Assembly: GCA_015472025.1 (NCBI GenBank)
Contig: BNHL01000001.1
Span: forward strand, 620,001 to 684,000
Direction: 5' to 3'
Length of the DNA stretch: 64,000 nucleotides
Source: Cytophagales bacterium WSM2-2
GTDB taxonomy: Bacteria > Bacteroidota > Bacteroidia > Cytophagales > Cyclobacteriaceae
Shown here: in pieces, positions 1-7,560 of the stretch
Numbering within the stretch: the first letter of the stretch is position 1
Layout: each line of letters opens with the position of its first letter
The notes under the pieces: model-generated
The model's input: the letters and a program-made list of their open reading frames with translations, nothing else
Told to the model about the DNA's origin: nothing
Database searches by the model: none
Position numbers and translations under genes: made by a program

Positions 1-534
1 AAACCGTCAAAAACGGTGGCAATTTTTATGCAAATGCGACAAGAGTCAAAGCAACGAAATACGGGCGTAGAAAGTAACTTATATCTGACTGACCAGGGTG
101 TCAAACAAAATTATTCCATCAATGCAGATTATGCAGTTAATGCAAGATTGAGCCTTCGTACCCGAGTGCAGTTCAGTTCCTACTCGCTTGCAGGAAAACA
201 TACCACCGGGAGCGTCCTGCTCCAGGACATCACCTATGATCTCGGCCGAATTTCAATCAGCGGTCGTTATACACTCTTCGATACGGATGATTATGACAAC
301 CGGATCTATGTTTACGAACGTGATGCCTTACTGGCGTTCAGTTTTCCAGCCTATTATGGAAAAGGAATCCGCAATTACATCCTGTTGCATTACCGGCTTA
401 CTCCAAGGGTAGACTTCTGGGTCCGGTGGGCAAGGACCCTTTACACCACCAATGGAGCCATTGGCTCCGGTGGAGAAACTATTAATGGGAATAGCCGAAA
501 TGATGTTAAATTTCAGGCTAGAATCAGATTTTAA
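1..534 (+). CDS. C-terminal part of a surface beta-barrel protein (5' truncated by window)
   Basis: The reading frame is open from base 1, so the gene begins before the window; the first visible codons are K-P-S-K-T-V. About 177 residues remain. They alternate polar and hydrophobic/aromatic residues in strand-length blocks and end in a phenylalanine (VKFQARIRF), as outer-membrane barrels do. The closing G-N-S-R-N-D-V-K-F pattern resembles the C-termini of Bacteroidota helix-hairpin-helix/ComEA-type proteins with a barrel tail, which is a resemblance from memory and cannot be tested without the N-terminus. A barrel is well supported; the family is not. Confidence 0.6.
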   Translation, partial: KPSKTVAIFMQMRQESKQRNTGVESNLYLTDQGVKQNYSINADYAVNARLSLRTRVQFSSYSLAGKHTTGSVLLQDITYDLGRISISGRYTLFDTDDYDNRIYVYERDALLAFSFPAYYGKGIRNYILLHYRLTPRVDFWVRWARTLYTTNGAIGSGGETINGNSRNDVKFQARIRF

Positions 535-535
535 C

Positions 536-643
536 ATGCACGGTGTAGAACTCGTCACCCCTGGAGTCCTTCTGATGCTTTGCATTGGCCTGGCTGCCTT
601 CATTATCCTCTTCAGGTTCATTTTCCGAAAAACCGGGAAGTAG
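536..643 (+). CDS. possible 35-residue single-pass membrane miniprotein
   Basis: ATG lies one base after the stop of the upstream barrel gene. The peptide has one strongly hydrophobic segment (about residues 12-28, LLMLCIGLAAFIILF) followed by a basic tail (R-F-I-F-R-K-T-G-K), the layout of a small inner-membrane protein with its C-terminus inside. No family is recognised. Coupling to the upstream gene and the clean topology argue for it; the very short length argues for caution. Confidence 0.3.
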   Translation: MHGVELVTPGVLLMLCIGLAAFIILFRFIFRKTGK

Positions 644-759
644 CTTAGCTCCCTTTTAAACTTTCTGGCGTAGACCTTGGAATTCTGGCGAATCTCAACT
701 TAATTTATGCTTAAAGCATTCCAATTTTCTGTGATTCAAACGATTATAAAGTTTAATAC

Positions 760-1506
760 ATGAGAAAACTGAACTTCATCCTTGTCTTAATTGTCATTTC
801 CTTGTTGCTTTTATCTGCTGCCTCAATCGCCTTTGCCCAACCGACCAAAAAGACCCTAGAACTCGCCGAATTCAAGAGCATTTACGTAAACTCCAATTAT
901 ACGGTCTACCTCAAGCAGACCAATAAGCAAGAAGTAAGCGTGGAAGCTGATCCCGACATTTTCGCCCTCACAAAAATTGTAGTGGAAAATGGTGTACTGA
1001 TAATCAGTGTTGATCGTAAACCAGATAATCCCAATAAAAGTATCTGGTCAAAGATCGATGATATCAAATTGAAGGCGGTAATGAAAGTCATGGTGAGTAT
1101 GAAGAATATTTCTGACCTCCAGGTGAACGGTGGTGGAAAAATCGTTTCAGAGAATTCGATTGCTTCTGATAATTTATCCCTTTCCGTCTCCGGAAGTGGT
1201 GGAATGGAGCTTGACATCAAAGGGAATAACCTGAAGACTGAAGTAAGCGGGTCGGGCAGTATTGCGCTGAAAGGCTACGCCACTTCGAATGATATTGTTC
1301 TCAGTGGAAGCGGAAACCTCAATGCCTTCACTTGTGAGCTTGAAACTGCCAAAGTAAAAGTGAGCGGATCAGGAAATTGCGAACTCAGTGCCACCAGCAA
1401 CCTCGATGCCCTCGTTCTCGGCAGCGGAACCATCAAGCACAAAGGCAATACAAAAGAAGTAACCAAGAAAGTGTACGGTTCGGGCTCTGTGGAAAGAGCA
1501 TACTGA
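760..1506 (+). CDS. DUF2807 (putative auto-transporter adhesin head, GIN domain) secreted protein
   Basis: This 248-residue protein starts with a clear signal peptide (basic MRKLN, hydrophobic stretch, A-F-A-Q cleavage region near residue 27). The rest is rich in short beta-strand repeats with recurring V-S-G-S-G / L-S-G-S-G turns from about residue 140 to the end, typical of the beta-helical DUF2807 fold common in Bacteroidota. Such proteins are secreted or surface-associated, and their molecular role is mostly unknown. It stands alone, with a 116-base gap upstream and a small secreted orphan downstream. Family call firm, function open. Confidence 0.85.
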   Translation: MRKLNFILVLIVISLLLLSAASIAFAQPTKKTLELAEFKSIYVNSNYTVYLKQTNKQEVSVEADPDIFALTKIVVENGVLIISVDRKPDNPNKSIWSKIDDIKLKAVMKVMVSMKNISDLQVNGGGKIVSENSIASDNLSLSVSGSGGMELDIKGNNLKTEVSGSGSIALKGYATSNDIVLSGSGNLNAFTCELETAKVKVSGSGNCELSATSNLDALVLGSGTIKHKGNTKEVTKKVYGSGSVERAY

Positions 1507-1582
1507 ACTAAGTAATGAGTTGTATACGCTCAAACAGCGAAGGATGATGTATCTTACTTCAGGATTGATAAAAAATATTGAA

Positions 1583-1936
1583 ATGAAAACCATCCTGTTT
1601 TTTGGTCTTGCTATTTTTGGTTCATTTAGTTCAAAATGCCAGGTATTTCAGACCGGAGATTCTTCTAGTCTAAAAAAATATTTCAACCACCAGTTTAATC
1701 AAGGCCTGTTGTCAAAATCAAAATCCCCAGGCCAGTATCTGAAAGAGCAAAATCAGCTGAGTCATACTGTTATGGGTATCAATGAACCAGTTAAGATGAA
1801 CTACAATATTGACGGTTATCTGAATCAATTAAAATATTCGCAAACCGTACATATGATGCTCAGCCATCTCCATCCTCTCGCATCAGAAAGGATGATTAGA
1901 TCACAAAGTGATTTCCCACTGCTATTTGGGAATTAA
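1583..1936 (+). CDS. small secreted protein of unknown function
   Basis: I do not recognise this protein. The ATG at 1583 gives 117 residues with a signal peptide (MKTILFFGLAIFGSFSSKCQ); the frame is open further upstream to 1520, but that extension would bury the signal sequence. The mature part is polar, without cysteines, and has no evident repeat or catalytic motif; it carries H-M-M-L-S-H-L-H-P near the end. It follows the DUF2807 gene by 76 bases on the same strand and may share its transcript. Confidence 0.5.
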   Translation: MKTILFFGLAIFGSFSSKCQVFQTGDSSSLKKYFNHQFNQGLLSKSKSPGQYLKEQNQLSHTVMGINEPVKMNYNIDGYLNQLKYSQTVHMMLSHLHPLASERMIRSQSDFPLLFGN

Positions 1937-1993
1937 TTATTGTTATTTTTTTCCTGTCTGCAACAATACAACCCATTCGTTTCCAAATAATCG

Positions 1994-2518
1994 ATGTACT
2001 CTTACGTAAAAGCCCTTCATATCATTTTTGTCGTTACCTGGTTCGCCGGACTGTTTTATCTAGTTCGGCTTTTTATTTACAACCGCGAGGCCTGTGACAA
2101 GCCCGAAGTAGAAAGGACAATTCTTCAGCAGCAATTTGCCATCATGATCAAACGACTGTGGTTCGGCATTACCTGGCCGTCATGTATCCTCACCATCATT
2201 TTCGGAACCTGGCTTATCGTACTTCTGGGCGACATACCGGGCTGGCTTTGGGTGAAACTTGGTTTTGTTGCGGGGCTACTATTGTACCATTTTTCATTGC
2301 ACGTTATTTACAGGCAGCAGAAAAGCAATGTCTTTAAGTACACTTCATCTCAACTGAGAATATGGAATGAAGTCGCAACCATTTTTTTAGTTGCTATCGT
2401 GATGCTCGTGGTTGTAAAAAGCGAGATCAGTCTTGTATGGGGTGTAGGCGGAATCTTAGCGTTAGGAATTGTCCTGAGCCTCGCCATTTCCATTTATAAA
2501 AAGATCCTGAATAAATAG
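1994..2518 (+). CDS. hemJ: HemJ/CopD-family membrane protein (putative protoporphyrinogen oxidase)
   Basis: The protein has 174 residues and four to five membrane segments. The N-terminal block A-L-H-I-I-F-V-V-T-W-F-A-G-L-F-Y with an early histidine (residue 9) and the central W-V-K-L motif are the conserved features of HemJ, the membrane-bound haem-pathway enzyme oxidising protoporphyrinogen IX to protoporphyrin IX. Length fits the family. No other haem gene is nearby, so the call rests on sequence alone. Convergent with the following gamma-glutamyltransferase, with 39 bases between. Confidence 0.8.
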   Translation: MYSYVKALHIIFVVTWFAGLFYLVRLFIYNREACDKPEVERTILQQQFAIMIKRLWFGITWPSCILTIIFGTWLIVLLGDIPGWLWVKLGFVAGLLLYHFSLHVIYRQQKSNVFKYTSSQLRIWNEVATIFLVAIVMLVVVKSEISLVWGVGGILALGIVLSLAISIYKKILNK

Positions 2519-2557
2519 TAAGATCAATCTAGTATTCGGATCAAGCATCCCTCAGCT

Positions 2558-4432
2558 CTACCACCCGATCCCGTAATCTTCGCCATGATTGCTGCTTCCT
2601 CCCCAGAAGCTGCCGTGCTTGGTATCAAACCAGATTGCGTTGATAGGTCCAGATGTTCGTTCATCCAGGCTCAGCCGATATCCCATTTTCAATAATTCTT
2701 TCTGGACATACGGAGGTGTATTTGAATTCAGTAGCAGGTTCCCTGCCTTTGGCTTGCGGTCCTGACCGTCCTCCCCTTCCCCTAACGACAGGTAAAACTG
2801 GTAAGTGTTGATATTCGGTGCTTCGGTAGCTTCTTGTACAGTCATTCCAAATTCAACCATATTCAAAAAGAATTGAAGTAAGTTTTGATCCTGGGTGTCG
2901 CCACCCTGCACTGCAAAAGACAAGAACGGTTTGCCATCTTTGAGTGCCATCGTTGGAGTCAAAGTAACCCTGGGACGTTTGCCCGGAGCAACTACATTGA
3001 AGGGATTCAATTTCGGGTCACACACAAAACTCTGCATGCGCTGGCTCAGTCCCACGCCTGTGCGACCAGCGATCACAGCTGGAATCCAGCCTCCGCTTGG
3101 AGTGATAGAAACAACCCAACCGTCTTTATCGGCAGCCTCAACTGAAGTAGTGCCGGCCCACACTTTGCTTAGATAGTTTTCATCCAACGGAGTAGGCACG
3201 TTCAAGTTCAGCGCCTGGTTCCATTGTTTTAAAACATCCTGGTAAGGATTTACTTTACCTTCGAATTGATAAGGATCTCCGGGTCCAGCCTTAGCATCAT
3301 TGCGCTCCCAGTTGATTGCTTTCACACGGTCTTTTGCATACTCCTTCGATAGCAAACCTTTCATCGGCTGGTCAGTAGCAAATGCAGGATCGCCATAGTA
3401 GAAATCACGATCTGCAAATGTCAGGTTCATCACCTGGTATAAAGTGTGAATGTATTTCGCTGAATTGAATCCCATACCCTTCACGTCAATGTTCTCGAGC
3501 ATATTAAGTGCCTGCAACATCATCGGCCCCTGAGTCCACTGCTGAAGTTTATAGACCTCAATTCCTTTATAGTTTGTTGAAAGGGGTTCTTCAATTTTTA
3601 CTTTCCAGTTGGCAAGATCAGCCTCTGTAAATAGCCCACCCTGCTCACGACATCCTCTTACAATTTCTTTGGCAATGTCACCTTTATAAAATCGATCGTA
3701 GGCAGCATAGATCGCTTCCTTACGGTTCTTGCCATTTTTCAAAGCTTGTTGTTCTGCCTCCACCAATTTTTTTAGTGTTTCAAGCAGGTCAGCTTGTTTA
3801 AAAATCTCTCCCGCGTCCGGAGCTTCGCGTTTCTCACCGAGGTGAGGGAGCATCACTGATTTGGAGTATGGCCACTTCTTAATCATCTCTTTGTTTCTCT
3901 CGATAGAATTAGCTGTTTGTGCTTCAATCGGGTAGCCTTCCGCCAATTGCATAGCAGGAGCAAGTACATCTTTCAAACTCATCGTGCCATACTCCGCTAG
4001 CATAGTCGTCAACCCGCCAACAGTGCCGGGAGTGGTTGCTGCGAGAGGGCCGTAGTTGGGAGGAAAATTGTAGCCTTTGCTTTTGAAAAATTCAGGAGTA
4101 GCTCCTGTGGGAGCCACACCAAGTGCATTGATCGCGATCACCTTTTGTGTTTTGGGATTGTAGATCAATGCCTGAGTTTCACCGCCCCAGCTTAACACAT
4201 CCCATACTGTACATGTGGCTGCCAGCATAGCACAAGCGGCATCAACTGCATTTCCACCTTTTTGAAAGGTCATTGCACCCGCAGTTGCGGCCAACGGTTT
4301 CCCAGTAATAGCCATCCAATTTTTGCCATGCAACGGGGGCTTTTGTGTCCCGCCCGGACGGGCATTAAAAGATTGAGAAAAACCACTGAATGCAATCAGT
4401 AGCGAAATGGCGGTTAGGATTGTCTTTTTCAT
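2558..4432 (-). CDS. ggt: gamma-glutamyltransferase family protein
   Basis: The protein has 624 residues with a signal peptide ending near F-S-G-F-S-Q, so it is periplasmic or exported. The Ntn-hydrolase family pattern is visible: the large-subunit block A-N-G-G-N-A-V-D-A-A-like (here K-G-G-N-A-V-D-A-A), and at about residue 427 G-T-T-S-V-E-A-A-D in place of the usual D-T-T-H-x-S-V-V-D, where the first threonine would be the autoprocessing nucleophile. The usual histidine after the threonine pair is absent, as in divergent members. It probably cleaves gamma-glutamyl bonds of glutathione-like compounds, or acts as an acylase-type relative. Single-gene unit. Confidence 0.85.
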   Translation of the reverse strand: MKKTILTAISLLIAFSGFSQSFNARPGGTQKPPLHGKNWMAITGKPLAATAGAMTFQKGGNAVDAACAMLAATCTVWDVLSWGGETQALIYNPKTQKVIAINALGVAPTGATPEFFKSKGYNFPPNYGPLAATTPGTVGGLTTMLAEYGTMSLKDVLAPAMQLAEGYPIEAQTANSIERNKEMIKKWPYSKSVMLPHLGEKREAPDAGEIFKQADLLETLKKLVEAEQQALKNGKNRKEAIYAAYDRFYKGDIAKEIVRGCREQGGLFTEADLANWKVKIEEPLSTNYKGIEVYKLQQWTQGPMMLQALNMLENIDVKGMGFNSAKYIHTLYQVMNLTFADRDFYYGDPAFATDQPMKGLLSKEYAKDRVKAINWERNDAKAGPGDPYQFEGKVNPYQDVLKQWNQALNLNVPTPLDENYLSKVWAGTTSVEAADKDGWVVSITPSGGWIPAVIAGRTGVGLSQRMQSFVCDPKLNPFNVVAPGKRPRVTLTPTMALKDGKPFLSFAVQGGDTQDQNLLQFFLNMVEFGMTVQEATEAPNINTYQFYLSLGEGEDGQDRKPKAGNLLLNSNTPPYVQKELLKMGYRLSLDERTSGPINAIWFDTKHGSFWGGSSNHGEDYGIGW

Positions 4433-4589
4433 AAGCTGAATTGATCAGGCTAATTTAATGCGTTACGCTTCCTTTATGTGAATGTTTTGATAAACATTCA
4501 AACTACTGGTCTGAGTGGCCCTATCAGGCTGATTACCACTGAAGGTAGTATACAACGCTCATTTTTGGATGGTTTTGGTGAATCAAATA

Positions 4590-4613
4590 ATATTTAGACA
4601 TTTGTCTAAATAT
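4590..4613. promoter_or_regulatory. palindromic operator of the SdpR-like repressor
   Basis: Perfect 11-bp inverted repeat ATATTTAGACA / TGTCTAAATAT with a 2-bp spacer, ending 12 bases before the GTG start of the ArsR-type gene. Position and symmetry fit autoregulation by a dimeric winged-helix repressor. The reading frame happens to be open across it, but the site argues for translation starting downstream at 4626. Confidence 0.7.
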
Positions 4614-4625
4614 ATAAATTACTGG

Positions 4626-4907
4626 GTGAATAAAGTATTCAAGGCTTTGAACGACAGCACAAGGAGGCAAATTCTGGAGATGCTTCAGGAAAAAGATCTC
4701 ACTGCGGGCGAAATAGCCAATGGTTTCAATATGTCCAAGCCAAGCATATCGCATCACCTCGATTTATTAAAACAAGCTGGTTTGGTACTGGCCGTGAAAG
4801 AGGGACAGTTTATCTACTACTCTCTCAATACTACTGCAATGGATGAAGTGGTCAAGTGGTTCATTGCTTTTTCCGCTAAAGACAATTTTAAAGACAAGAA
4901 AAAATAA
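4626..4907 (+). CDS. ArsR-family autorepressor, SdpR type
   Basis: This 93-residue winged-helix protein begins V-N-K-V-F-K-A-L-N-D-S-T-R-R-Q-I-L, the typical start of SdpR-type ArsR regulators; GTG at 4626 is preferred over the ATG at 4569, which lies before the palindromic operator. The recognition helix is M-S-K-P-S-I-S-H-H-L. No metal-binding cysteines are seen. It is followed after 5 bases by an SdpI-like gene, the classic SdpR/SdpI pairing, in which SdpR represses its own operon and SdpI is a membrane immunity or sensing protein. It likely controls itself, SdpI and the coupled hydrolase. Confidence 0.88.
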   Translation: MNKVFKALNDSTRRQILEMLQEKDLTAGEIANGFNMSKPSISHHLDLLKQAGLVLAVKEGQFIYYSLNTTAMDEVVKWFIAFSAKDNFKDKKK

Positions 4908-4912
4908 CCGAC

Positions 4913-5575
4913 ATGATGAAATTCAAAACAGCCGACCTGATGATCGTATTGATTCTGGCCGCACCCTTTGCCTATTTGTTACTTTGCTACGAATCTTTAC
5001 CGGATCGCATTGCCATCCATTGGGAAGCGAACGGCAAACCGAATGATTGGACTGAAAAAAGCCGAAGCTGGCTCACTCTGCTTTTCACTTCATCGCTGGC
5101 CTTTGTCTCGTACTTGATCTTTCGCTTCATTACTATCCTTGATCCTAAAAAACTGGCATTCCTTTCGGCTGAAATTTTTCACAAAATCGGCTTTGCAACA
5201 GTGGTATTCATAGCATCGCTGAACCTGATGATTTTATACGGCTCAACATCAGAATCAATGGCTTTTGGAAAAATGGGATTGATACTGGCAAGCCTGCTGT
5301 TAGCCTTCCTTGGAAACCTCATGTATAATCTCAAACCCAATTATTTTTTCGGGATACGTACGCCCTGGGCACTGGAAGACGAAACCAATTGGAGGCTCAC
5401 CCACCGACTGGCAAGTAAGCTTTGGTTAGGTGGAGGGATATTGTCGGCAATCCTGATTTTTGCTTTTCCCCAATCTGCAGCGTTCACAATTTTTATCAGC
5501 AGTATCCTCATCCTTGTCATCATCCCGATTGCTTATTCATTTTCAATATTCAAAAAAACAAAAGTGTCCCAATGA
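4913..5575 (+). CDS. SdpI-family membrane protein (DUF1648)
   Basis: The protein has 220 residues and about six hydrophobic segments. The N-terminal part contains the DUF1648 signature (L-P-D-R-I-A-I-H-W-E-A-N-G-K-P-N-D-W) and the centre has F-G-I-R-T-P-W-A-L, a hallmark of SdpI. In Bacillus, SdpI gives immunity to the SDP peptide and sequesters SdpR; in Bacteroidota its ligand is unknown. It follows the SdpR-like gene by 5 bases and overlaps the next start codon by 4 bases (ATGA), so the three genes form one operon. No SdpC-like toxin gene is seen nearby. Confidence 0.88.
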   Translation: MMKFKTADLMIVLILAAPFAYLLLCYESLPDRIAIHWEANGKPNDWTEKSRSWLTLLFTSSLAFVSYLIFRFITILDPKKLAFLSAEIFHKIGFATVVFIASLNLMILYGSTSESMAFGKMGLILASLLLAFLGNLMYNLKPNYFFGIRTPWALEDETNWRLTHRLASKLWLGGGILSAILIFAFPQSAAFTIFISSILILVIIPIAYSFSIFKKTKVSQ

Positions 5576-6990
5576 AAAAATTGTTAATACTACTGTTGAC
5601 AGTCGTCAACTACTCCGTTGCTCAAAATAAAATAGCCGGTGACTGGGAAGGTAAACTTGCTTTAACTGGTGGAATTAATCTTCGGATTATCTTTCATATC
5701 ACAGACACCGATGGGCAACTCTCTGCAAAAATGGATAGTCCGGATCAAGGCGTTAATGGTTTGGCCTGTGACAAAGCTGAATTGAATAACGAAACGTTGG
5801 TGATCGGTCTGAGTCGCGCTGGAGTAGTTTATGAAGGAACAGTGAGTAAAGATATGAACTCAATCACTGGAACCTGGAGGCAGGGGAATGCATCTTTGAA
5901 CCTGGATTTTCTAAGAAAAGAAGTGAATGCAAAAGAGGAAGTTAAACCACAAACACCTCTACCACCATTTTCATATGCCTCAGAAGATATCGAGTATGAC
6001 AACGAGACTAAAACCATTCACTATGGAGCTACATTGACATATCCGAAAACCGGTGGAAATTTTCCGGCTGTCATTCTGATTACAGGAAGCGGGTTGCAAG
6101 ACAGGGATGAAACCATCGGGTTGCATAAACCCTTCGCAGTGATTGCTGATCACCTGACTAAAAATGGCTTCGCTGTATTGCGTGTTGACGATCGGGGTAA
6201 AGGTAAAACAACCGGGGATGTCAAAAATGCTACGACTGCGGATTTTGCCAATGACCTTGAGGTAGCCATCCAGCAATTAAAATCCAGAAAGGAAATCAAT
6301 TCCAAAAAAATAGGTTTGATCGGTCACAGTGAGGGAGGCATGATAGCGCCACTCGTGGCTTCACGAAATAAGTCGGTTGCCTTTATTGTGTTGTTGGCCG
6401 GGCCAGGCATCCCTATACCCGAGTTGCTGGCGGAACAATCCGAAGCCATGATGAAAATCGCGGGCGTGAATGGAGAGGCTCTTTCGGCATATCACGACAT
6501 GTACAAAAAAGAGATTGTTGCCATTCCTAATGCAACCACAAAAGAAGCAGCGGTACAGTCGGCTGTAAGTATTTTCCGAACATGGCAAAAAGCAACACCA
6601 AAAGAGATTGTAGTTAAAACGACTACAGTCACCGATTCCACGTCTACAAGTGCATTCATCAACAACCTGGTAAATCAATTTTACAGTCCCTGGTTCAGGT
6701 ATTTCCTCCTTTTTGATCCGCAGCCGATTTTACAGAAACTGACGTGCCCGGTACTGGCGCTGAATGGCGAAAAGGACGTGCAGGTCCTGGCCAAAAGTAA
6801 CCTGGCCGGGATAAAGTCCGCCCTGCAGAAGAGCAAAAGTACGTTTGAAGTAAGAGAGCTGCCGGGATTAAACCATCTCTTCCAGACCTGCTCAACATGT
6901 GCTCCATCTGAATACTTCGGGCTGCAGGAAACGTTCTCGCCTACAGCCCTGGATGCCATTACCGACTGGCTAAAAAAGACAGTAAAGTAG
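5572..6990 (+). CDS. secreted alpha/beta hydrolase with N-terminal beta-rich domain
   Basis: The ATG at 5572 overlaps the SdpI stop (ATGA) and gives 472 residues with a signal peptide (MKKLLILLLTVVNYSVAQ). Residues about 20-120 form a beta-rich domain (G-D-W-E-G-K-L ... W-R-Q-G) that often precedes Bacteroidota hydrolases of the prolyl-oligopeptidase/DLH-like class. The catalytic core has the nucleophile elbow G-H-S-E-G-G near residue 250, an acid in G-E-K-D near 399 and a histidine in L-N-H-L-F near 434. Substrate unknown, probably an ester or peptide in the periplasm. Translational coupling to SdpI is unusual and suggests an envelope-stress role (inference). Confidence 0.85.
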   Translation: MKKLLILLLTVVNYSVAQNKIAGDWEGKLALTGGINLRIIFHITDTDGQLSAKMDSPDQGVNGLACDKAELNNETLVIGLSRAGVVYEGTVSKDMNSITGTWRQGNASLNLDFLRKEVNAKEEVKPQTPLPPFSYASEDIEYDNETKTIHYGATLTYPKTGGNFPAVILITGSGLQDRDETIGLHKPFAVIADHLTKNGFAVLRVDDRGKGKTTGDVKNATTADFANDLEVAIQQLKSRKEINSKKIGLIGHSEGGMIAPLVASRNKSVAFIVLLAGPGIPIPELLAEQSEAMMKIAGVNGEALSAYHDMYKKEIVAIPNATTKEAAVQSAVSIFRTWQKATPKEIVVKTTTVTDSTSTSAFINNLVNQFYSPWFRYFLLFDPQPILQKLTCPVLALNGEKDVQVLAKSNLAGIKSALQKSKSTFEVRELPGLNHLFQTCSTCAPSEYFGLQETFSPTALDAITDWLKKTVK

Positions 6991-7004
6991 CTTTGAGGCC
7001 CTAT

Positions 7005-7022
7005 ACCCCCGAAACCGGGGGT
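7005..7022 (+). other. GC-rich hairpin between hydrolase and RRM gene
   Basis: Perfect 7-bp stem ACCCCCG / CGGGGGT with an AAAC loop, just after the hydrolase stop. A second small stem (CCAAA / TTTGG, 7024-7037) follows. There is no long T run directly after it, so it may be a weak terminator for the hydrolase operon or part of a regulatory leader. Confidence 0.45.
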
Positions 7023-7057
7023 GCCAAAGGCTTTTGGAACTTATTATTTTTTATTAC

Positions 7058-7065
7058 TACCTTTG
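7058..7065 (+). promoter_or_regulatory. putative -7 promoter box of the RRM gene
   Basis: TACCTTTG matches the Bacteroidota -7 consensus TAnnTTTG exactly. A TTTG that could serve as -33 element ends at 7036, 21 bases upstream, slightly longer than the usual 17-19. If used, the transcript has a leader of about 100 bases, common for RNA-binding and cold-responsive genes. Confidence 0.4.
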
Positions 7066-7175
7066 AGAGTTAATGATATAATCCCACCTGGTAGTAATCC
7101 AATCACTTGTTTATTGTCAGCATCGGCCTTATTGAAATTAGCAAGAACATTTTATCACTTAATTAAAAAAACAAA

Positions 7176-7469
7176 ATGAACATTTATGTAGCTAACATTC
7201 CTTGGAAAGCTTCTGAGGATCAGTTGAAGGAGCTTTTCGGCCAGTATGGCGATGTGGCTTCAGCTAAGATTATCATGGACAAAGTTACGCAACGCAGCCG
7301 TGGCTTTGGTTTCGTTGAAATGAGCGATGACAACTCTGGTCGCACGGCAATCAATGAACTTAATGGCCGTGATTTCTTGGGCAAGAACCTTGTGGTGAAC
7401 GAAGCGCGTCCCCGCGAAGAGCGTCCTGCTCGTTCCGGCGGTGGCTTCCGTAGAAACGATTTCAATTAA
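7176..7469 (+). CDS. RRM-domain RNA-binding protein
   Basis: This 97-residue protein is a single RNA recognition motif: RNP2 I-Y-V-A-N-I at residues 3-8 and RNP1 R-G-F-G-F-V-E-M at 42-49, both with the aromatic residues that stack on RNA bases. The short C-terminal tail is Arg/Gly-rich (R-P-A-R-S-G-G-G-F-R-R). Such proteins are abundant in Bacteroidota, which use them as global post-transcriptional binders. It is a single-gene unit with its own leader and a strong terminator. Confidence 0.95.
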   Translation: MNIYVANIPWKASEDQLKELFGQYGDVASAKIIMDKVTQRSRGFGFVEMSDDNSGRTAINELNGRDFLGKNLVVNEARPREERPARSGGGFRRNDFN

Positions 7470-7492
7470 TCCGATCTTAACCGATAAAAATC

Positions 7493-7523
7493 AATGCCAC
7501 GTGAAAGCGTGGCATTTTTGTTT
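7493..7523 (+). terminator. Rho-independent terminator of the RRM gene
   Basis: Perfect 9-bp stem AATGCCACG / CGTGGCATT with loop TGAAAG, followed by TTTGTTTTG. It begins 23 bases after the RRM stop codon. Confidence 0.85.
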
Positions 7524-7560
7524 TGTCGTAGTCTGTCAGCAGAAGCTATGTCTCACATAG

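Noticed and set aside
4569-4625. Upstream ATG of the SdpR-like gene
   Set aside because: It would place the 24-bp palindromic operator inside the coding sequence; the family start matches GTG 4626.
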